From: Amanita rubescens
Taxonomy: Eukaryota; Basidiomycota; Agaricomycetes; Agaricales; Amanitaceae
Direction of reading: 5' to 3'
Length of the DNA: 64,000 nucleotides
Assembly (NCBI GenBank): GCA_015039365.1
Contig: WION01000008.1
Span: forward strand, 62,001 to 126,000
Position numbers and translations under genes: made by a program. The notes below the pieces were generated by a model. The model saw only the letters and a list, made by a program, of their open reading frames with translations. It did not search any database and was not told the DNA's origin. Within the stretch, counting starts at the first letter, position 1. Each line of letters opens with the position of its first letter. Positions 53,912-64,000 of the stretch are shown piece after piece.

Positions 53912-55269
53912 TAGTGTTTAAAAGTCCGGTCCAGTCCGGTCTTTTGCATCATTTTTGGTGCAACCGGACCTGGACCGGTCTTTTTAATTTTGCTATTTCA
54001 GGCAACCGGACCAAAACCGCTATGGACCAGTTGCCAATGGTTGTGAGTGAAATGGCAACCAGTTCAGGACTGGTCTTTATTTGGACTGGTCCAGAACTGG
54101 TGGTGACCGGTTGCAACTGATATTTTTCTTGCATATTGTTACACATGATAATATAAAATAGTAAAGAAATAGTGAAAATACTCCGCCAATCACAGTGTTG
54201 TCATTGGCGGAGGATTTCTACCATTTTTCTCATGTATTGTCACACACAATAATGTAAAGACTGGTAAAAAATAGTAAAAATACTCCGCCAATCACAGCAT
54301 TGTCATCGGTGGAGTATTTTCACTGCTTTTCTCACATATTGTCACACCATTATCAGCAGATAAAAATAGAAAAAAGCTCCGCCCATTGTGGTGTTGCCAT
54401 CGGCGGAGTATTTTTATATTTTCTCGCATGCCAATCCAATTTTAGCCCAACAACATCCAAACATTTCAGTCTGCATCCACCCCCCTGGCCTCTCCAATCA
54501 TTGAGTTAAAAGACCAGTTGCAACCGGTCTGCAACCGGTCTTTGACTTCTGGTCAAAACAGGCAACTGGCAACTGGACCGACCCAGATTTGGCAAGACTG
54601 GCAACCGCATCAGCAACCCTGCAAAAAAACTTATGGCAACTTATGGCAACTTGTGGCAACTTATGAACTTATTGACTTGCCATTTATGGTAACTGATGGG
54701 GACTTATGACATCTTATGGACTTATAAACTTATAGACTTGGCATCTTATGAACTTATGAACTTATTGACAAACTTACAAAAGAACTGATAGAGACTTATG
54801 ATCCCATTGACCAACCTACAAAGGAACTGATGTAGACCTATGATCCTATTGACCAACTTACTAAGGAACTGATGTAGACTAATAGAGACTTATGATCCTA
54901 TTGACAGGCCTACAAACAAACTGATGGAGACTGATGGAGACTGATGATCTTACTGACAGGGCAAAAACCTGGAAGAGTATCTTATGAACTCATGGACAAA
55001 CTTTCCAAAGAGACTTTGGGTAACTGACAGTTACTTATGAACTCTTGGACAAACTTTCCAAAGAGACTTTGGGTAACTGACAGTTACTGACCCGAACTTG
55101 TTGACTATTAACTGGGGTGTCAGATAACTAGGGGTAGCTAATGATCTTAATCCAATAAGTTTGTAAGTTTTTTTGCAGGGTTGCTGATGCGCAGTCCAGT
55201 TGCAACCGTTATCAGTCCGGTCCGGTTGCCAGTCTTTTTAAAAAGTTGCAACCAGACTTTGAAACACTA
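53912..55269. mobile_element. hAT-type MITE, family A, copy 3
   Basis: 1358 bp, tips TAGTGTTTAAAAGTCC and TTTGAAACACTA. Perfect 8-bp duplication ATTACATC (53904-53911 and 55270-55277). Inside are three hairpin units: CTCCGCCAAT (54181-54190) with ATTGGCGGAG (54203-54212), 54283-54292 with 54305-54314, and 54377-54386 with 54399-54408. Low-complexity repeats of ACTTATGGCA-like words span 54620-55100. No transposase. Confidence 0.93.
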
Positions 55270-55348
55270 ATTACATCTAGTTCTCATACGAGAACTTCAA
55301 GATACGACTTTCCAGTTGTATCTTAAGCATAACAACCCCAAGGTTGTT

Positions 55349-56126
55349 TAGTGATTGGAGGTTAAGTTATGTAACCGCAATTAACCGTAACTTAACTGAA
55401 CCTAACTGCTCAACCAGTTAATTATCAGTTAAGGTTAGGCCCTTTCCCTAACCTTAACCGGACCGGTTATGACCGGTTAAATTGTGCAATCTTGTAGAGC
55501 AGGTCCTTAGCTTCATTTTGAGCCCTTATTCATGTAATTTGGCCCAGTGGTTCATGAGATATGAAGTATTTTGTGAAGGGATGTCAAATTATTGTGTTTC
55601 TCATTAGCAATGTGGTCCATGACATGCAAAAAGCAATATACAATTAGTTTCTCATGTTCAATCTGCTAGCTATTTCCCTCACCACACTCAGAAACATAGT
55701 TCTCTGGGATGCTGATGAGGAGCAAAGTTTTGCATGGCTGTCATGAGGCTCTAATTTATATGCAATTTTCATTATGTTTATCATTCTGTATTGGACAATA
55801 TACTTCTGACATAGGCTGTTGGCATTTGGGACTTGTTTCTGACTTATATTGATCAGTTATGAGCATCATAGACAACATTGCTAATGGGAAACCTTATCTT
55901 GACATCACTCACAAAACACTTCATATCTCATGAACCACTGGTCCAAATTACATGAATAGGGGCTTAAAATGATGCTAATAATCTGCTCTACCAGATTACA
56001 TAATTTTAATCCGTTATAACCGGTCCAGTTAAGGTTAAGGAAATTCTGGGTCATCAGTTAATTGATCAGTTACAGTTAATCAATTTTGGGGCAATTAACC
56101 GGACTTAACCTAACCTCACAACACTA
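55349..56126. mobile_element. hAT-type MITE, family B, copy B
   Basis: 778 bp, nearly identical to 22543-23317. Perfect 8-bp duplication AGGTTGTT (55341-55348 and 56127-56134). Foldback-like inverted arms, no coding frame. Confidence 0.95.
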
Positions 56127-56137
56127 AGGTTGTTACA

Positions 56138-56310
56138 CTTTTTTACACTCCCGTGGTGTAGTAAGGCAAAGCCTAAAATTTTCGAACACAAACCACAAAC
56201 GCAGTCGAATACCCGAAGACACAATGTCGTTCAGGCACCCTCCAAAAAAGGGAGTCGGGCGTAACACGCCGCTGGCTCCACCTCACCTGTATCTCCCTCG
56301 GTTTTAGCCT
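56138..56310 (+). other. Leader and truncated 5' end of an element H-related retroelement
   Basis: CTTTTTTACAC follows the LTR, then two small stems (ACAC...GTGT and AGGCAAAGCCT), then ATG at about 56224 with a 27-codon Lys/Pro-rich frame. The same order occurs beside the element H LTR (48683-48617, minus strand) with different stem sequences (ACACT...AGTGT and GAGGCATAGCCTC). Confidence 0.5.
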
Positions 56311-56960
56311 AATATTAGTGGGTTAACAGCAATGTGACTCACTTTCAAAAGGCTGAAATCCTCCGAATCTCCAGCACTGGCGATATAACCTGCCCCAAAG
56401 CCCTGACTTAGTGATTTGGAGGGGTGCTGATGCATGCTTAATAAGCTACCAAATCTAGCACACCGCCATCATATTATTCCCACACCTGCTTCAAGGCCGC
56501 CTGAGGCCCAAATAAGGCAATATGGGCATCGTCTGAAAGCTATTTTTAACGCCATTCACCCGAGACTACTTGTAGCATCCTAATACATATTGTAAGACTC
56601 ATGGAGCCATATGGACTTTGCGAGAATGCCATTTCAAGAGGTCTTTCCTTTTACAGGTGATGCCATCAAACTTATGAACCCTTTCCCACCCACACGATAT
56701 GGGCATCGTTCGAAAGGATTTTTATGTGCCGTTCACATCCAAGCACATCCACACACCTAATTTCACATGGTATATGTCATTAGGCACACAGGAGCGACAA
56801 TATGAGCAATATGGGCTTTGCGAGAACGCTATTTTGGACAGTCCTTTTTTTAGCAATGATCCCATCAATCAGATTAAGTAACCCAAGCTGCCGACAATAT
56901 GAGTGTCGTTTGACAGCTTTTCTGGTGCCTTTCGTGTCTACTTACTGGAAATACATGCTA
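56311..56960. repeat. Degenerate tandem repeats of about 180-200 bp
   Basis: ATATGGGCATCGT with a following GAAAG and TTTTT block recurs near 56521 and 56698 and, more diverged, near 56898. Each of the first two copies also has ATATGG(A/G)CTTTGCGAGAA about 100 bp on. No gene; possibly subterminal repeats of a DNA transposon. Confidence 0.55.
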
Positions 56961-57240
56961 TAGTCAATGCTAGACTTCCAGGCCTGAAATGAGTGCCATA
57001 CATCGCAAGAATGGCATGGAATGATCATCAGGCACTGATGGTGCAGCCTAAAACTATATTTAGAACATGTGCCTTCAATGTATGTATATGCCGTTTCGAC
57101 TTCTTTCCCAGATTCAAGCACACGGATTGCAAAACAACAGTTTGACATTAAAGTGTTGAAAGTATATAGTATATAAATGAAATTGTGAAGTAAGAGATCT
57201 CAAAAAAGCGAAAAAAAGATGAAGGGACAAGAGCCACTCC
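56961..57240. other. 3' flank of the hypothetical gene; no gene recognised
   Basis: AT-rich, no convincing frame. Probably 3' untranslated sequence of the minus-strand gene ending at 57241. Confidence 0.4.
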
Positions 57241-59390
57241 TTAGTTGTCGTCGTCGTCGTAGTCGTCGGCATTGTCATCGGCTTCGGCTTCAGCTGAATC
57301 TGCACCCCGGTCAACTGTTGATGTCTTTCCTGCAGCGTTTCTGCCCATCTTGGCTTGGGCCTTTTGTGTGGCTGCATGCTTTGCACATTTTTGCTGGGGT
57401 TGATCTCCATCCTCACCTGAAGAGCCATTGCTCGACTCGTCCTCGTCCTCGTCCTCCCGGGCCCGGCATTCCACAATATGTTTTCTTTTCTTTCCACGGT
57501 CAGAGGGCAGACGGCGTTGTGCTGGAACCTGAATTTCCCCTTTAGCTATCTCTTCCTCCCTTTCTCGCACAAGTTCCTCCAGCTCGTCTTCACTCAACTC
57601 TCTCCAGTACGTTTTACCCGAGGACCAATTGTTGAGCAAGGTTTTAAGGGAATCATATGGACTTGAGACTTCACTGAGATTTTGAAAACGAACCAGGTTG
57701 ACAGGCCAGCCTTCAATCTTGACTGAGTACCGTTGGACGACATTTCGGAAGTAAAACTTCCATTCCATACGAGCTGAGGGATTGCCAGTGATGTCTTCTG
57801 AAGAGTTTCCATATCAGCTGTAAGGCATAGATGATTAAATGTGACTGAGACGTACTTAACTTCGTGTTCATTACCTGTCGAATTTGAGACCGTAATTCCG
57901 AGACACGTTGCTGCCAATTCTTTGTGCTGCCTGAAGGTAATTGATTAATAATTGAAAGGCAATGGCTAGAGTTCAACCACGTACCTTTAAGCCCTTGAAG
58001 TGAAAAACCTTCCATCTTCCCCAAAAAATCAGTCCAGTCCATCTTCAGCGTCATCTCCATAAAACCACCAATACCAGGTGTATTATATGAACGGCTCTGT
58101 AGAGGTAAATTAGTTGTGCTGTGTGTCACAAAAACCATTGCTTCGACACCGGAGCACGAGTTGAGTTTCTCGAGCTAGATGATTGGCATTAGCCGGCGAC
58201 CGTGTTGTGAAAATGATTGGATTACCTCATTTTCCACAGCGCTCATAGTCGATACAACATCGTTTATCATTGATCTCGCCGATGTATGACGTCCCTTTGC
58301 CTTCGTTGCTTTGACTTGCTTGTATTTGTCACCAATCTTGTTGATTTCCTCCTTAGACGCATTACGGTATCTTTCTCCAGCTATTTTGAGGAGGTCTTGA
58401 AGGACCTGTTTCCCCGTTGGCGAATCTAGTAGTAAATATAGGGTCGTTAACTCGAGTTAAAAAGCGTCTGTCACCATCTTACCATCGGGGACCCCGTTTT
58501 CTTTGACTTCTTGACAAACCTTCCAAAGAAATGCATTCCAGGGATTGATGACGCTGTGCTTCTTTAGCAACTTTTGATGCCCCATGTGAAGGTCCGTTTG
58601 AACCTTCTGCAAGCTCTTCTTGTGCTTGATGGCGATGTTTTTCATCTCCTCGTCAATTTTAGACCAAGCGCCATTGATACTTTCATTGTAGCCATCTGTG
58701 TTACAAACACGGTACGGACTCCTACATTATGATTACATGACACGTCGGACATGCTTACTTTTTCGTATATGCCTATCCCTTCATCGCATCCCCATTATGT
58801 TCATCAAACGGACTACCTCGTTCCCTTATCGATCCCCATTCCGTTTACCCTATGCCCAACCCCTTGTTCATACACGTACCATCCCTTATGCCTCCTGTTT
58901 TACCTATACTTGCTATCGCCCTTGTTCTACTTACGATACGGCTGTGTTTCTGTACATGTATATAAACCGATGTACTGTAGCGTCGAACCTTAAGTTCGAC
59001 TTAGTTTGTCTTTGTCAATATCACATCTCATCTCACCTAAAGAACGTTGTTCCTACTCCGTTCATTATCGCTCTCAAGGATAAGACTTCTTCTAGTTGTC
59101 TTATCACTTAGCTTATTCGTTCACCTATTGTTTGACTTGTCCGTTGGACTTAGTCTACTTTGTCAAGCGCTCTTGGCGTGGACACATTGTAGGTGGAGAT
59201 TGACATGATCATAACAATCTGCTGCTGCCCGACGACGAGCAACAGCAAGCGCTTGCGCCGCTTTCCTGAGTTTGACACGGGGATGACGTTTCGCTGTTGA
59301 TTTTGCCTGGCTCGGCTGCACAGCTGTCTTGAAAAACCGCGTTTGCATGGCCCTAGAAAACAGCAGTGAGAGTCGTGAAAGACATTTCAT
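57241..59390 (-). pseudogene. Hypothetical protein of an expanded Agaricomycete family, split by a solo LTR
   Basis: Multi-exon minus-strand gene. An exon with ARRRAAAD (about 59230) is cut by the LTR at 58699-59216 and resumes at YNESINGAWSKIDEE (about 58690). Introns seen: 58426-58482 (GTAAGA...TTAAC...CTAG), one near 58168-58225, one near 57935-57990, and one near 57822-57878. The last exon carries the family hallmark VKIEGWPVNLVRFQNLSE (about 57720-57670), then charged Glu/Lys-rich and Asp/Glu-rich tails ending at 57241. Such GWP-motif proteins are common near transposons in mushroom genomes; function unknown. The 5' end is uncertain (a possible 3' splice site TTTTCTAG near 59352). Confidence 0.65.
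58699..59216 (+). repeat. Solo LTR inside a hypothetical gene exon
   Basis: 518 bp, TGTTACAAACACGG to GATCATAACA, duplication ATCTG at 58694-58698 and 59217-59221. Contains a TATA box (TGTATATAAA near 58957) and a CT-rich start region. The start resembles the Gypsy-1 LTR (TGTTACAAACG), but the rest is a different family. Confidence 0.88.
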
Positions 59391-59553
59391 GATTATTCAC
59401 CGATCTTTATTGTGTTGGTCGCCACGTTTCAATTCCGACTGAGTTTTGGCAAGATCTACTATGATTTCCAATGTGGCTACTGTAGGCAATCAAAATGAAA
59501 GGGTTGGGCTCCAATTGGATGATGGAAACCTAAGAAAACTGAGAAAAAAGATT

Positions 59554-61190
59554 TCAAGTGTAGCCAAGGTACAAAAATAGCATAAAAGCAGCAATGAGCA
59601 TAATCATCAAAGAATAGGCCAGGAGACGAAATGCGCCAAGAGCCATATATTGCAATCCTGATGTTCCTGTTATCTTTGTTGGGGTAAATCGTAAATCGGC
59701 GTAGTGCATGATATTAACATACCTTATTCCCCGTGATATCAGCTTGCATAGCTTGAGCCAAAATTTTTGCCACTTTGTGGTCGAGTCCCTATTGTGGCTT
59801 GGAAAGGACTTCCTCCCAACGGCTACTGCGCGTTTCGCACATTAAGGCTCGGAGATGTGGAATTATGTCATCCTGCAACTTTAGCCGGTCCATAGCCTTG
59901 CTCGTTTCATTCCCGATGCAAATAAGGGCACCCGATGAGAAAGTATTGACTCAATTGATGCCTGTGAACGGATGCTTGACACTAAGCGCTGTGCTAATAC
60001 TCCCGGGCTGAGTGGTGCCATTGTTGGTCCATGTGGTGCCGTTGTTAGTCCACAGAGCCCTGACACTTATGGTGGGATCAAGGCTCCACTGCTGCGCAAA
60101 AGGGTCCAAAGGGGATGCCGTGGTAAGGATCTTGGAGATTTCTGCGTGCGTTGGTGTAGTACCTGAAGGGCGACATCGTACACGAAGATATCCATTCCTA
60201 CTTTTCGAGAATGGGGGTAAGTAGGGTGGCCCAATGGCGCGCAACGATTTGCTAGAGCCTATGTATGTGGGTCATAAGCATACAGGAAAGAAATTATAGT
60301 GAAATGAATTTACCTGGTGGCTTGATTCCTGGATTTCCTTCAGTTTCGTAATGGCCTGTGAAGCGGTGAAGGTGCGGGAGCGCGATCTGGTCACCAAAAG
60401 CTTGAATAAGGTGGACAAGCTGTTCTTGCATGCTGAGCGTCTTTGCCTCCCGGCCTGTGGCATACATCTCGATTGGAATGTCTTCAACATTCGTATCTGC
60501 AGTAACTAGATGTCCGGGGCAGTGTAGGAGTAAGCTGATTCCCCCCATCAATCCGATCGAGGACCGTAAGCTTCTCAAATGTTAGTAATTCAGTGACAGA
60601 GAGGAAGTGAATATGTACCGCATCAACTATATCTGCCATTGTATTCTCTAAAAGTCCCTTCCTGTCCTGCGTGTCAGGCGCAGTTTCCTGCAGCCCGACG
60701 TACATGGGATGCAAGCCTCCTGGCACACGCGTCGAACTCCCTGTTTGATTGGCTGACTGCCTGTGTCGAGTAATCGCTCGCACAGCTGCTTGCCATTGAG
60801 GGGAGGTAAGGTTGTCTTTTGAGACAAACCCTTCAACGGCAGAAAGGACGGATTGCGTGTATTGGTGCTCCTGCCACTGCATTGGAAGAGAGTTAGATGA
60901 AGATTTGAGATTTGTTGTTAGGATACTAGACAGAAAACTCACCCTGATGCATCGAGATCTGCCAATTCAAGAACAATGATGATCTCATATCTATGCGATT
61001 TGCGCATATCTCGTCCTCGTCTTGCACGCACAGGATGACATTATAATAACCAACTGTAACAGAGAGCAGTGGACGAGTTAGAGCTTTCATCAATAAGGCT
61101 TACTAAGCAATAAGGTGCACACGTCATTCAACTGCCCCTACTAAGTATATACTATGTGCGCCCTCACGCTTCAGCTGCCACGACGCAAGT
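59554..61190 (-). CDS. Hypothetical multi-exon protein of an expanded Agaricomycete family
   Basis: Minus strand. Introns seen: 61054-61103 region (GTAAGC...CTAAC...TTACAG), about 60883-60949 (GTGAGT...CTAAC...TGCAG), about 60574-60620 (GTACAT...CTAAC...TTTGAG), about 60256-60313, and about 59668-59724. Conserved blocks: NLTSPQWQAAVRAITRHRQS and RVPGGLHPMYVGLQETAP (about 60810-60690), then LLLHCPGHLVTADTNVEDIP (about 60535-60475). The last exon can encode a hydrophobic, membrane-like C-terminal segment (about 59620-59560), but the frame across the last intron is not certain. Short NNGTTWTNNGTT duplication near 60040. The 5' end is not defined; role unknown. Confidence 0.55.
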
Positions 61191-61344
61191 TACAATCATA
61201 TGGCTTGAAAGTATGTGCTCAACAAGCTACAGATGAGATCGATAAGGCTGATATATAAGCACATCAGTCCACCGGGCCTTCCATGTTTCTTTGACAAAGC
61301 CCAATGGCGAACGCATCACCTATGCATCGAGACCATTCAACTGT

Positions 61345-61572
61345 TGATCGCCAATATCAATTCCGAGTTATTGCACCATCCAGTGTCACTCTCATGGCGA
61401 CGAATCCTCATATCACACCGACGATGGAATCGATAAGGCCGGTCACTAATATATTGCAGCGGGGATGTCGATCGCCAATATCAATTCCGAGTTATTGCGC
61501 CACCCCCCAGTGTCACTCGAGTCGTGGCAACGAATCCTCATATCACACCAACGATGGAATCGATAAGGCCGA
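61345..61572. repeat. Tandem repeat, two units of about 125-130 bp
   Basis: Units start GATCGCCAATATCAATTCCG (about 61345 and 61470). The second is interrupted by the TRIM-like element and resumes at 63883 (CCGATCACTAATATATTGCG). Region 61191-61344 before it has no recognisable gene. Confidence 0.75.
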
Positions 61573-61889
61573 TGTAACAACGAAACGGAGACTGTGGTGT
61601 GCAGTCTCCGATGATCCGATGCGGCCGATGGAGTTCGGCAGCACCAAAGGGTGCTCGTCCACTTCGGTCGCACTCGTCGGGGCTCGGGAATAGTGAACTC
61701 AAGTGAGGGGTAGTAAAAGCTGTATAACAAACTATCTAAGACATGACTATATACGACATGCCTCGTGTACTACGTGTGTCCGACCTGAAACGGAACTGTC
61801 GGAACGTGTCGGAACTGGTGGACGGTGGCAGAGACGTTCGGAATGCTGCGGAACGTGCTGCACAATGTAAACGGATTCCATCCGTTACA
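61573..61889 (-). repeat. TRIM-like LTR, left
   Basis: 317 bp, TGTAACAACG to CATCCGTTACA. Direct partner at 63566-63882. Confidence 0.95.
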
Positions 61890-63565
61890 CCCACTCATTA
61901 GTTTTGAATGTTGACATCAGTCAACCTATAATGCATCGGTGGATGAACAAGATGAATGTCGGCGGCGAAGGAAGTGAGGTCGGAGGTGAGACGGAGTGTC
62001 AGCGGAAGCCCGTGATGGTGTTGACATTGTCGACAGAGTCCAATTGTGCATAGATAGTTGCGGATAAGGAGTTGGAGCATTGGCGGTGTAGCTCGGAGGT
62101 CGTCGGAGGTCTCAGTGGCGGTTGGCGTGATGCGGATGCTGTCGGGGCGTGGAGGAGGAGTGCGTCGAGGGGCGGATAGCAGATGGCGTGTCGGTGGTGG
62201 TCATCATAGGCGGTAGAAAATGTCGGCGAGGAGGGGCGCAACTCCCCCGATCGCGGTCATCCCAGTAATCCGATCAATAGCACTGACCCCTGTAAGGCTG
62301 CTATGATGTTTCCTGAGACGCCGTCGGCGCAATACGGTGTTAAAGAAAGGCAGAGGCGAAGTCGGTAAAATCGGCGGTGCTAGTCGAGTCATAAAGGGCC
62401 TAATGTGAGTCCTGCGTTGTGCGTACTGATATCCGTTATCCGAGTCTGTCCCAACATCCCCCACACTCCAATTTCGCTGCAGGTTGACTTGGCGAGGGTT
62501 TCTGTGCGGAGATATTGCTGATGGCGATGAGACGTGTGTTGAGGGTCTGACTGAGCATGAAACGTAGCCGTTTGAACGAATACGGCTGCGCCGTATCCCG
62601 ATCCTGGGTAGAAAAGAAAAAAAGGCTGAAAAAAAAGAATTGCGACTCGCGGGTGTCGGCGGAACGGTGGTAGAGTGAGCCGAGGTGCTGGCAGTGTCCG
62701 AAAGGCATAGGAGCGGCGGCGGACGGCTGCAGCAATTGCGAGAGGTGAAAGGAGGGAGCGGAGGCGTGGTCTACACATGTCGGTGAGGGAAGGAATGCGG
62801 TCCGATGAGTGAAGGGTCGGGTTGGCGTGAAATGACTGGCGGCTGTGCTCTGAATGGTATCCGATGCGTGAGGTAGTGCATGAGGTGGGTGCGTGCTGCA
62901 AGTCGGGAGCTGCGGATAGGCTGCAGTGGCGGCCGATGGGGTCGGATGAGGGTACTGCTGGCATGGGCTGGTTCCTGCTGCAAGTCGGCGGATGTGGACG
63001 GGGCGCTATGACAGTGGATGAGCTCCGATGGTCCCGATAGGTTGCGGTAAAGCTGCGGGCGTCGAGCAGCAGGGTGCAAGCGCTTTGAGACGGAATGTAG
63101 GCTGGCAGATCGGAGCTACTGAGGCGGTACGTGTCGGGATGCGGAAGCAGTGCGTCAGAGAGTTGCAGCAGGCTGTAGACGGTGTCTGATGGATCCAGCA
63201 GTGAGGTACAGTGTCAAAGTGGGCCATGGTGCATGAAGCGGACACGTGCTGTAAGGCGGTGCATGCAGATTGGCTGCGATGGCGACTGATAGTGCTTGAT
63301 GGGATCCGATAAGGGCATGGCAGGCTGTAGACGTCGTGCGTAGGGATGTGAGCACCTGGAACAAGGTATGACTAGCAGATGGACGTGGATGAGAGGTGGT
63401 AGCAGGCAGGTGCAGATGCAGCGCGTTTGGCGGTAACCAGGGGATGTATCCGAATGGAATTGAGCCAGTGGGGTCGCCAGAATGAATAAGACCTCCGGGG
63501 TCGTTTGTGAGTGAAATAACGTGTCGGAGTGCAACACGAAAGTGGACCGAGTGGTGGGCTCCAGT

Positions 63566-63882
63566 TGTAACAACGAAACGGAGACTGTGGTGTGCAGTCT
63601 CCGATGATCCGATGCGGCCGATGGAGTTCGGCAGCACCAAAGGGTGCTCGTCCACTTCGGTCGCACTCGTCGGGGCTCGGGAATAGTGAACTCAAGTGAG
63701 GGGTAGTAAAAGCTGTATAACAAACTATCTAAGACATGACTATATACGACATGCCTCGTGTACTACGTGTGTCCGACCTGAAACGGAACTGTCGGAATGT
63801 GTCGGAACTGGTGGACGGTGGCGGAGACGTTCGGAATGCTGCGGAACGTGCTGCACAATGTAAACGGATTCCATCCGTTACA
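63566..63882 (-). repeat. TRIM-like LTR, right
   Basis: 317 bp; differs from the left copy at about 63800 (T for C) and 63823 (G for A). Followed by CCGA and the rest of the tandem repeat to about 63920; 63921-64000 holds nothing recognisable. Confidence 0.95.
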
Positions 63883-64000
63883 CCGATCACTAATATATTG
63901 CGGTGGGGATGTCAGTCCATCCCTCCCATGTCGCCCATGACAAGACTTGGTACTATGCGCGCTCACCACGTTATCCTGGCTACTCGATAGACTAGTACAA

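Larger units (their letters stand above)
53731..56137 (+). repeat. Probable LTR with two nested MITEs
   Basis: Starts TGTAACGGGTGTATATAAC and ends GGTTGTTACA. Without the MITEs and their duplications it would be about 260 bp. The following leader starts CTTTTTTACAC, the same as beside the element H LTR at 48683, so it is likely the 5' LTR of a related element. No second LTR or target duplication found; it truncates the hAT relic. Confidence 0.6.
61573..63882 (-). mobile_element. TRIM-like non-autonomous LTR element
   Basis: LTRs 61573-61889 and 63566-63882 (317 bp each, two differences seen) with a 4-bp duplication CCGA (61569-61572 and 63883-63886). Minus orientation is suggested: a TGGAGCCCACC primer-site-like sequence lies two bases inside the right LTR, and ATGAGTGGG, purine-rich, abuts the left LTR. 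The 1.7-kb interior is strongly G-rich on the plus strand and has minus-strand frames up to 191 codons (62964-62389) without known motifs; no RT or integrase. LTR hairpin: 61586-61594 with 61602-61610 (9 bp perfect), plus an end hairpin 61871-61876/61880-61885. Confidence 0.88.

Noticed and set aside
53731..56137. Firm call of a complete solo LTR here
   Set aside because: TG/CA ends and the leader fit, but the flanks (GACAA and CTTTT) do not form a duplication, so it is listed as probable only.
62389..62964. 191-codon minus frame in the TRIM-like element as a definite protein
   Set aside because: The strong base skew of the interior can keep such frames open; no domain was recognised.

Overview
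The window looks like transposon-packed heterochromatin of an Agaricomycete-type basidiomycete. The evidence is chromodomain Ty3/gypsy elements, a Plavaka (CACTA-like, tnp2) transposase, a basidiomycete-style hAT transposase, short 45-60 nt introns with CTAAC/CTGAC branch sites, and lineage-expanded hypothetical proteins typical of mushroom genomes. No rRNA, tRNA or CRISPR was seen. Almost nothing is an ordinary host gene.

Layout. 1-11095: a decayed Ty1/copia element (minus strand) split by a nearly intact Ty3/gypsy chromovirus, here Gypsy-1 (1365-9673, 5-bp target duplication TCAGT). 11096-11995: a hAT-type MITE. 11996-18180: decayed gypsy family 2. 18181-18890: a hairpin-rich, LTR-like promoter region. 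18891-22542: Gypsy-3, a relative of Gypsy-1 eroded by CpG transitions. 22543-31033: another hAT MITE, four solo LTRs of one family, a broken Plavaka transposase and small unrecognised coding remnants. 31150-33033 plus 48904-49013: one hypothetical gene, split by a MITE and by a 15.9-kb nested stack.

The stack (33034-48898, target duplication GTCTG) is an LTR-flanked element with no recognisable gag or pol, here element H. A Tc1/mariner copy sits in one of its LTRs, and a second full gypsy copy (Gypsy-4, 37530-45695) sits in its body. Its body is the most unusual part of the window. It is crowded with short perfect hairpins, has degenerate repeated modules, a 443-codon minus-strand frame that continues across the Gypsy-4 insertion, and on the plus strand a ladder of about eleven intron-like segments whose 5' splice sites often lie inside stems. 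Paralogous hairpins show compensatory base changes.

49046-53730: a hAT transposase relic split by a 2.85-kb near-perfect palindrome with an 8-bp target duplication. 53731-56300: an LTR carrying two nested MITEs, followed by a short leader. 57241-61190: two minus-strand, multi-intron hypothetical genes of expanded Agaricomycete families, one broken by a solo LTR. 61573-63882: a 2.3-kb TRIM-like element with 317-bp LTRs, inserted in a tandem repeat.

Gypsy-1 and Gypsy-4 share the following features: transcript-end self-priming of the Tf1 type, a -1 frameshift heptamer between gag and pol, a C-terminal chromodomain, and a long third ORF after pol with a zinc-knuckle-like motif. Each copy carries different disabling lesions.
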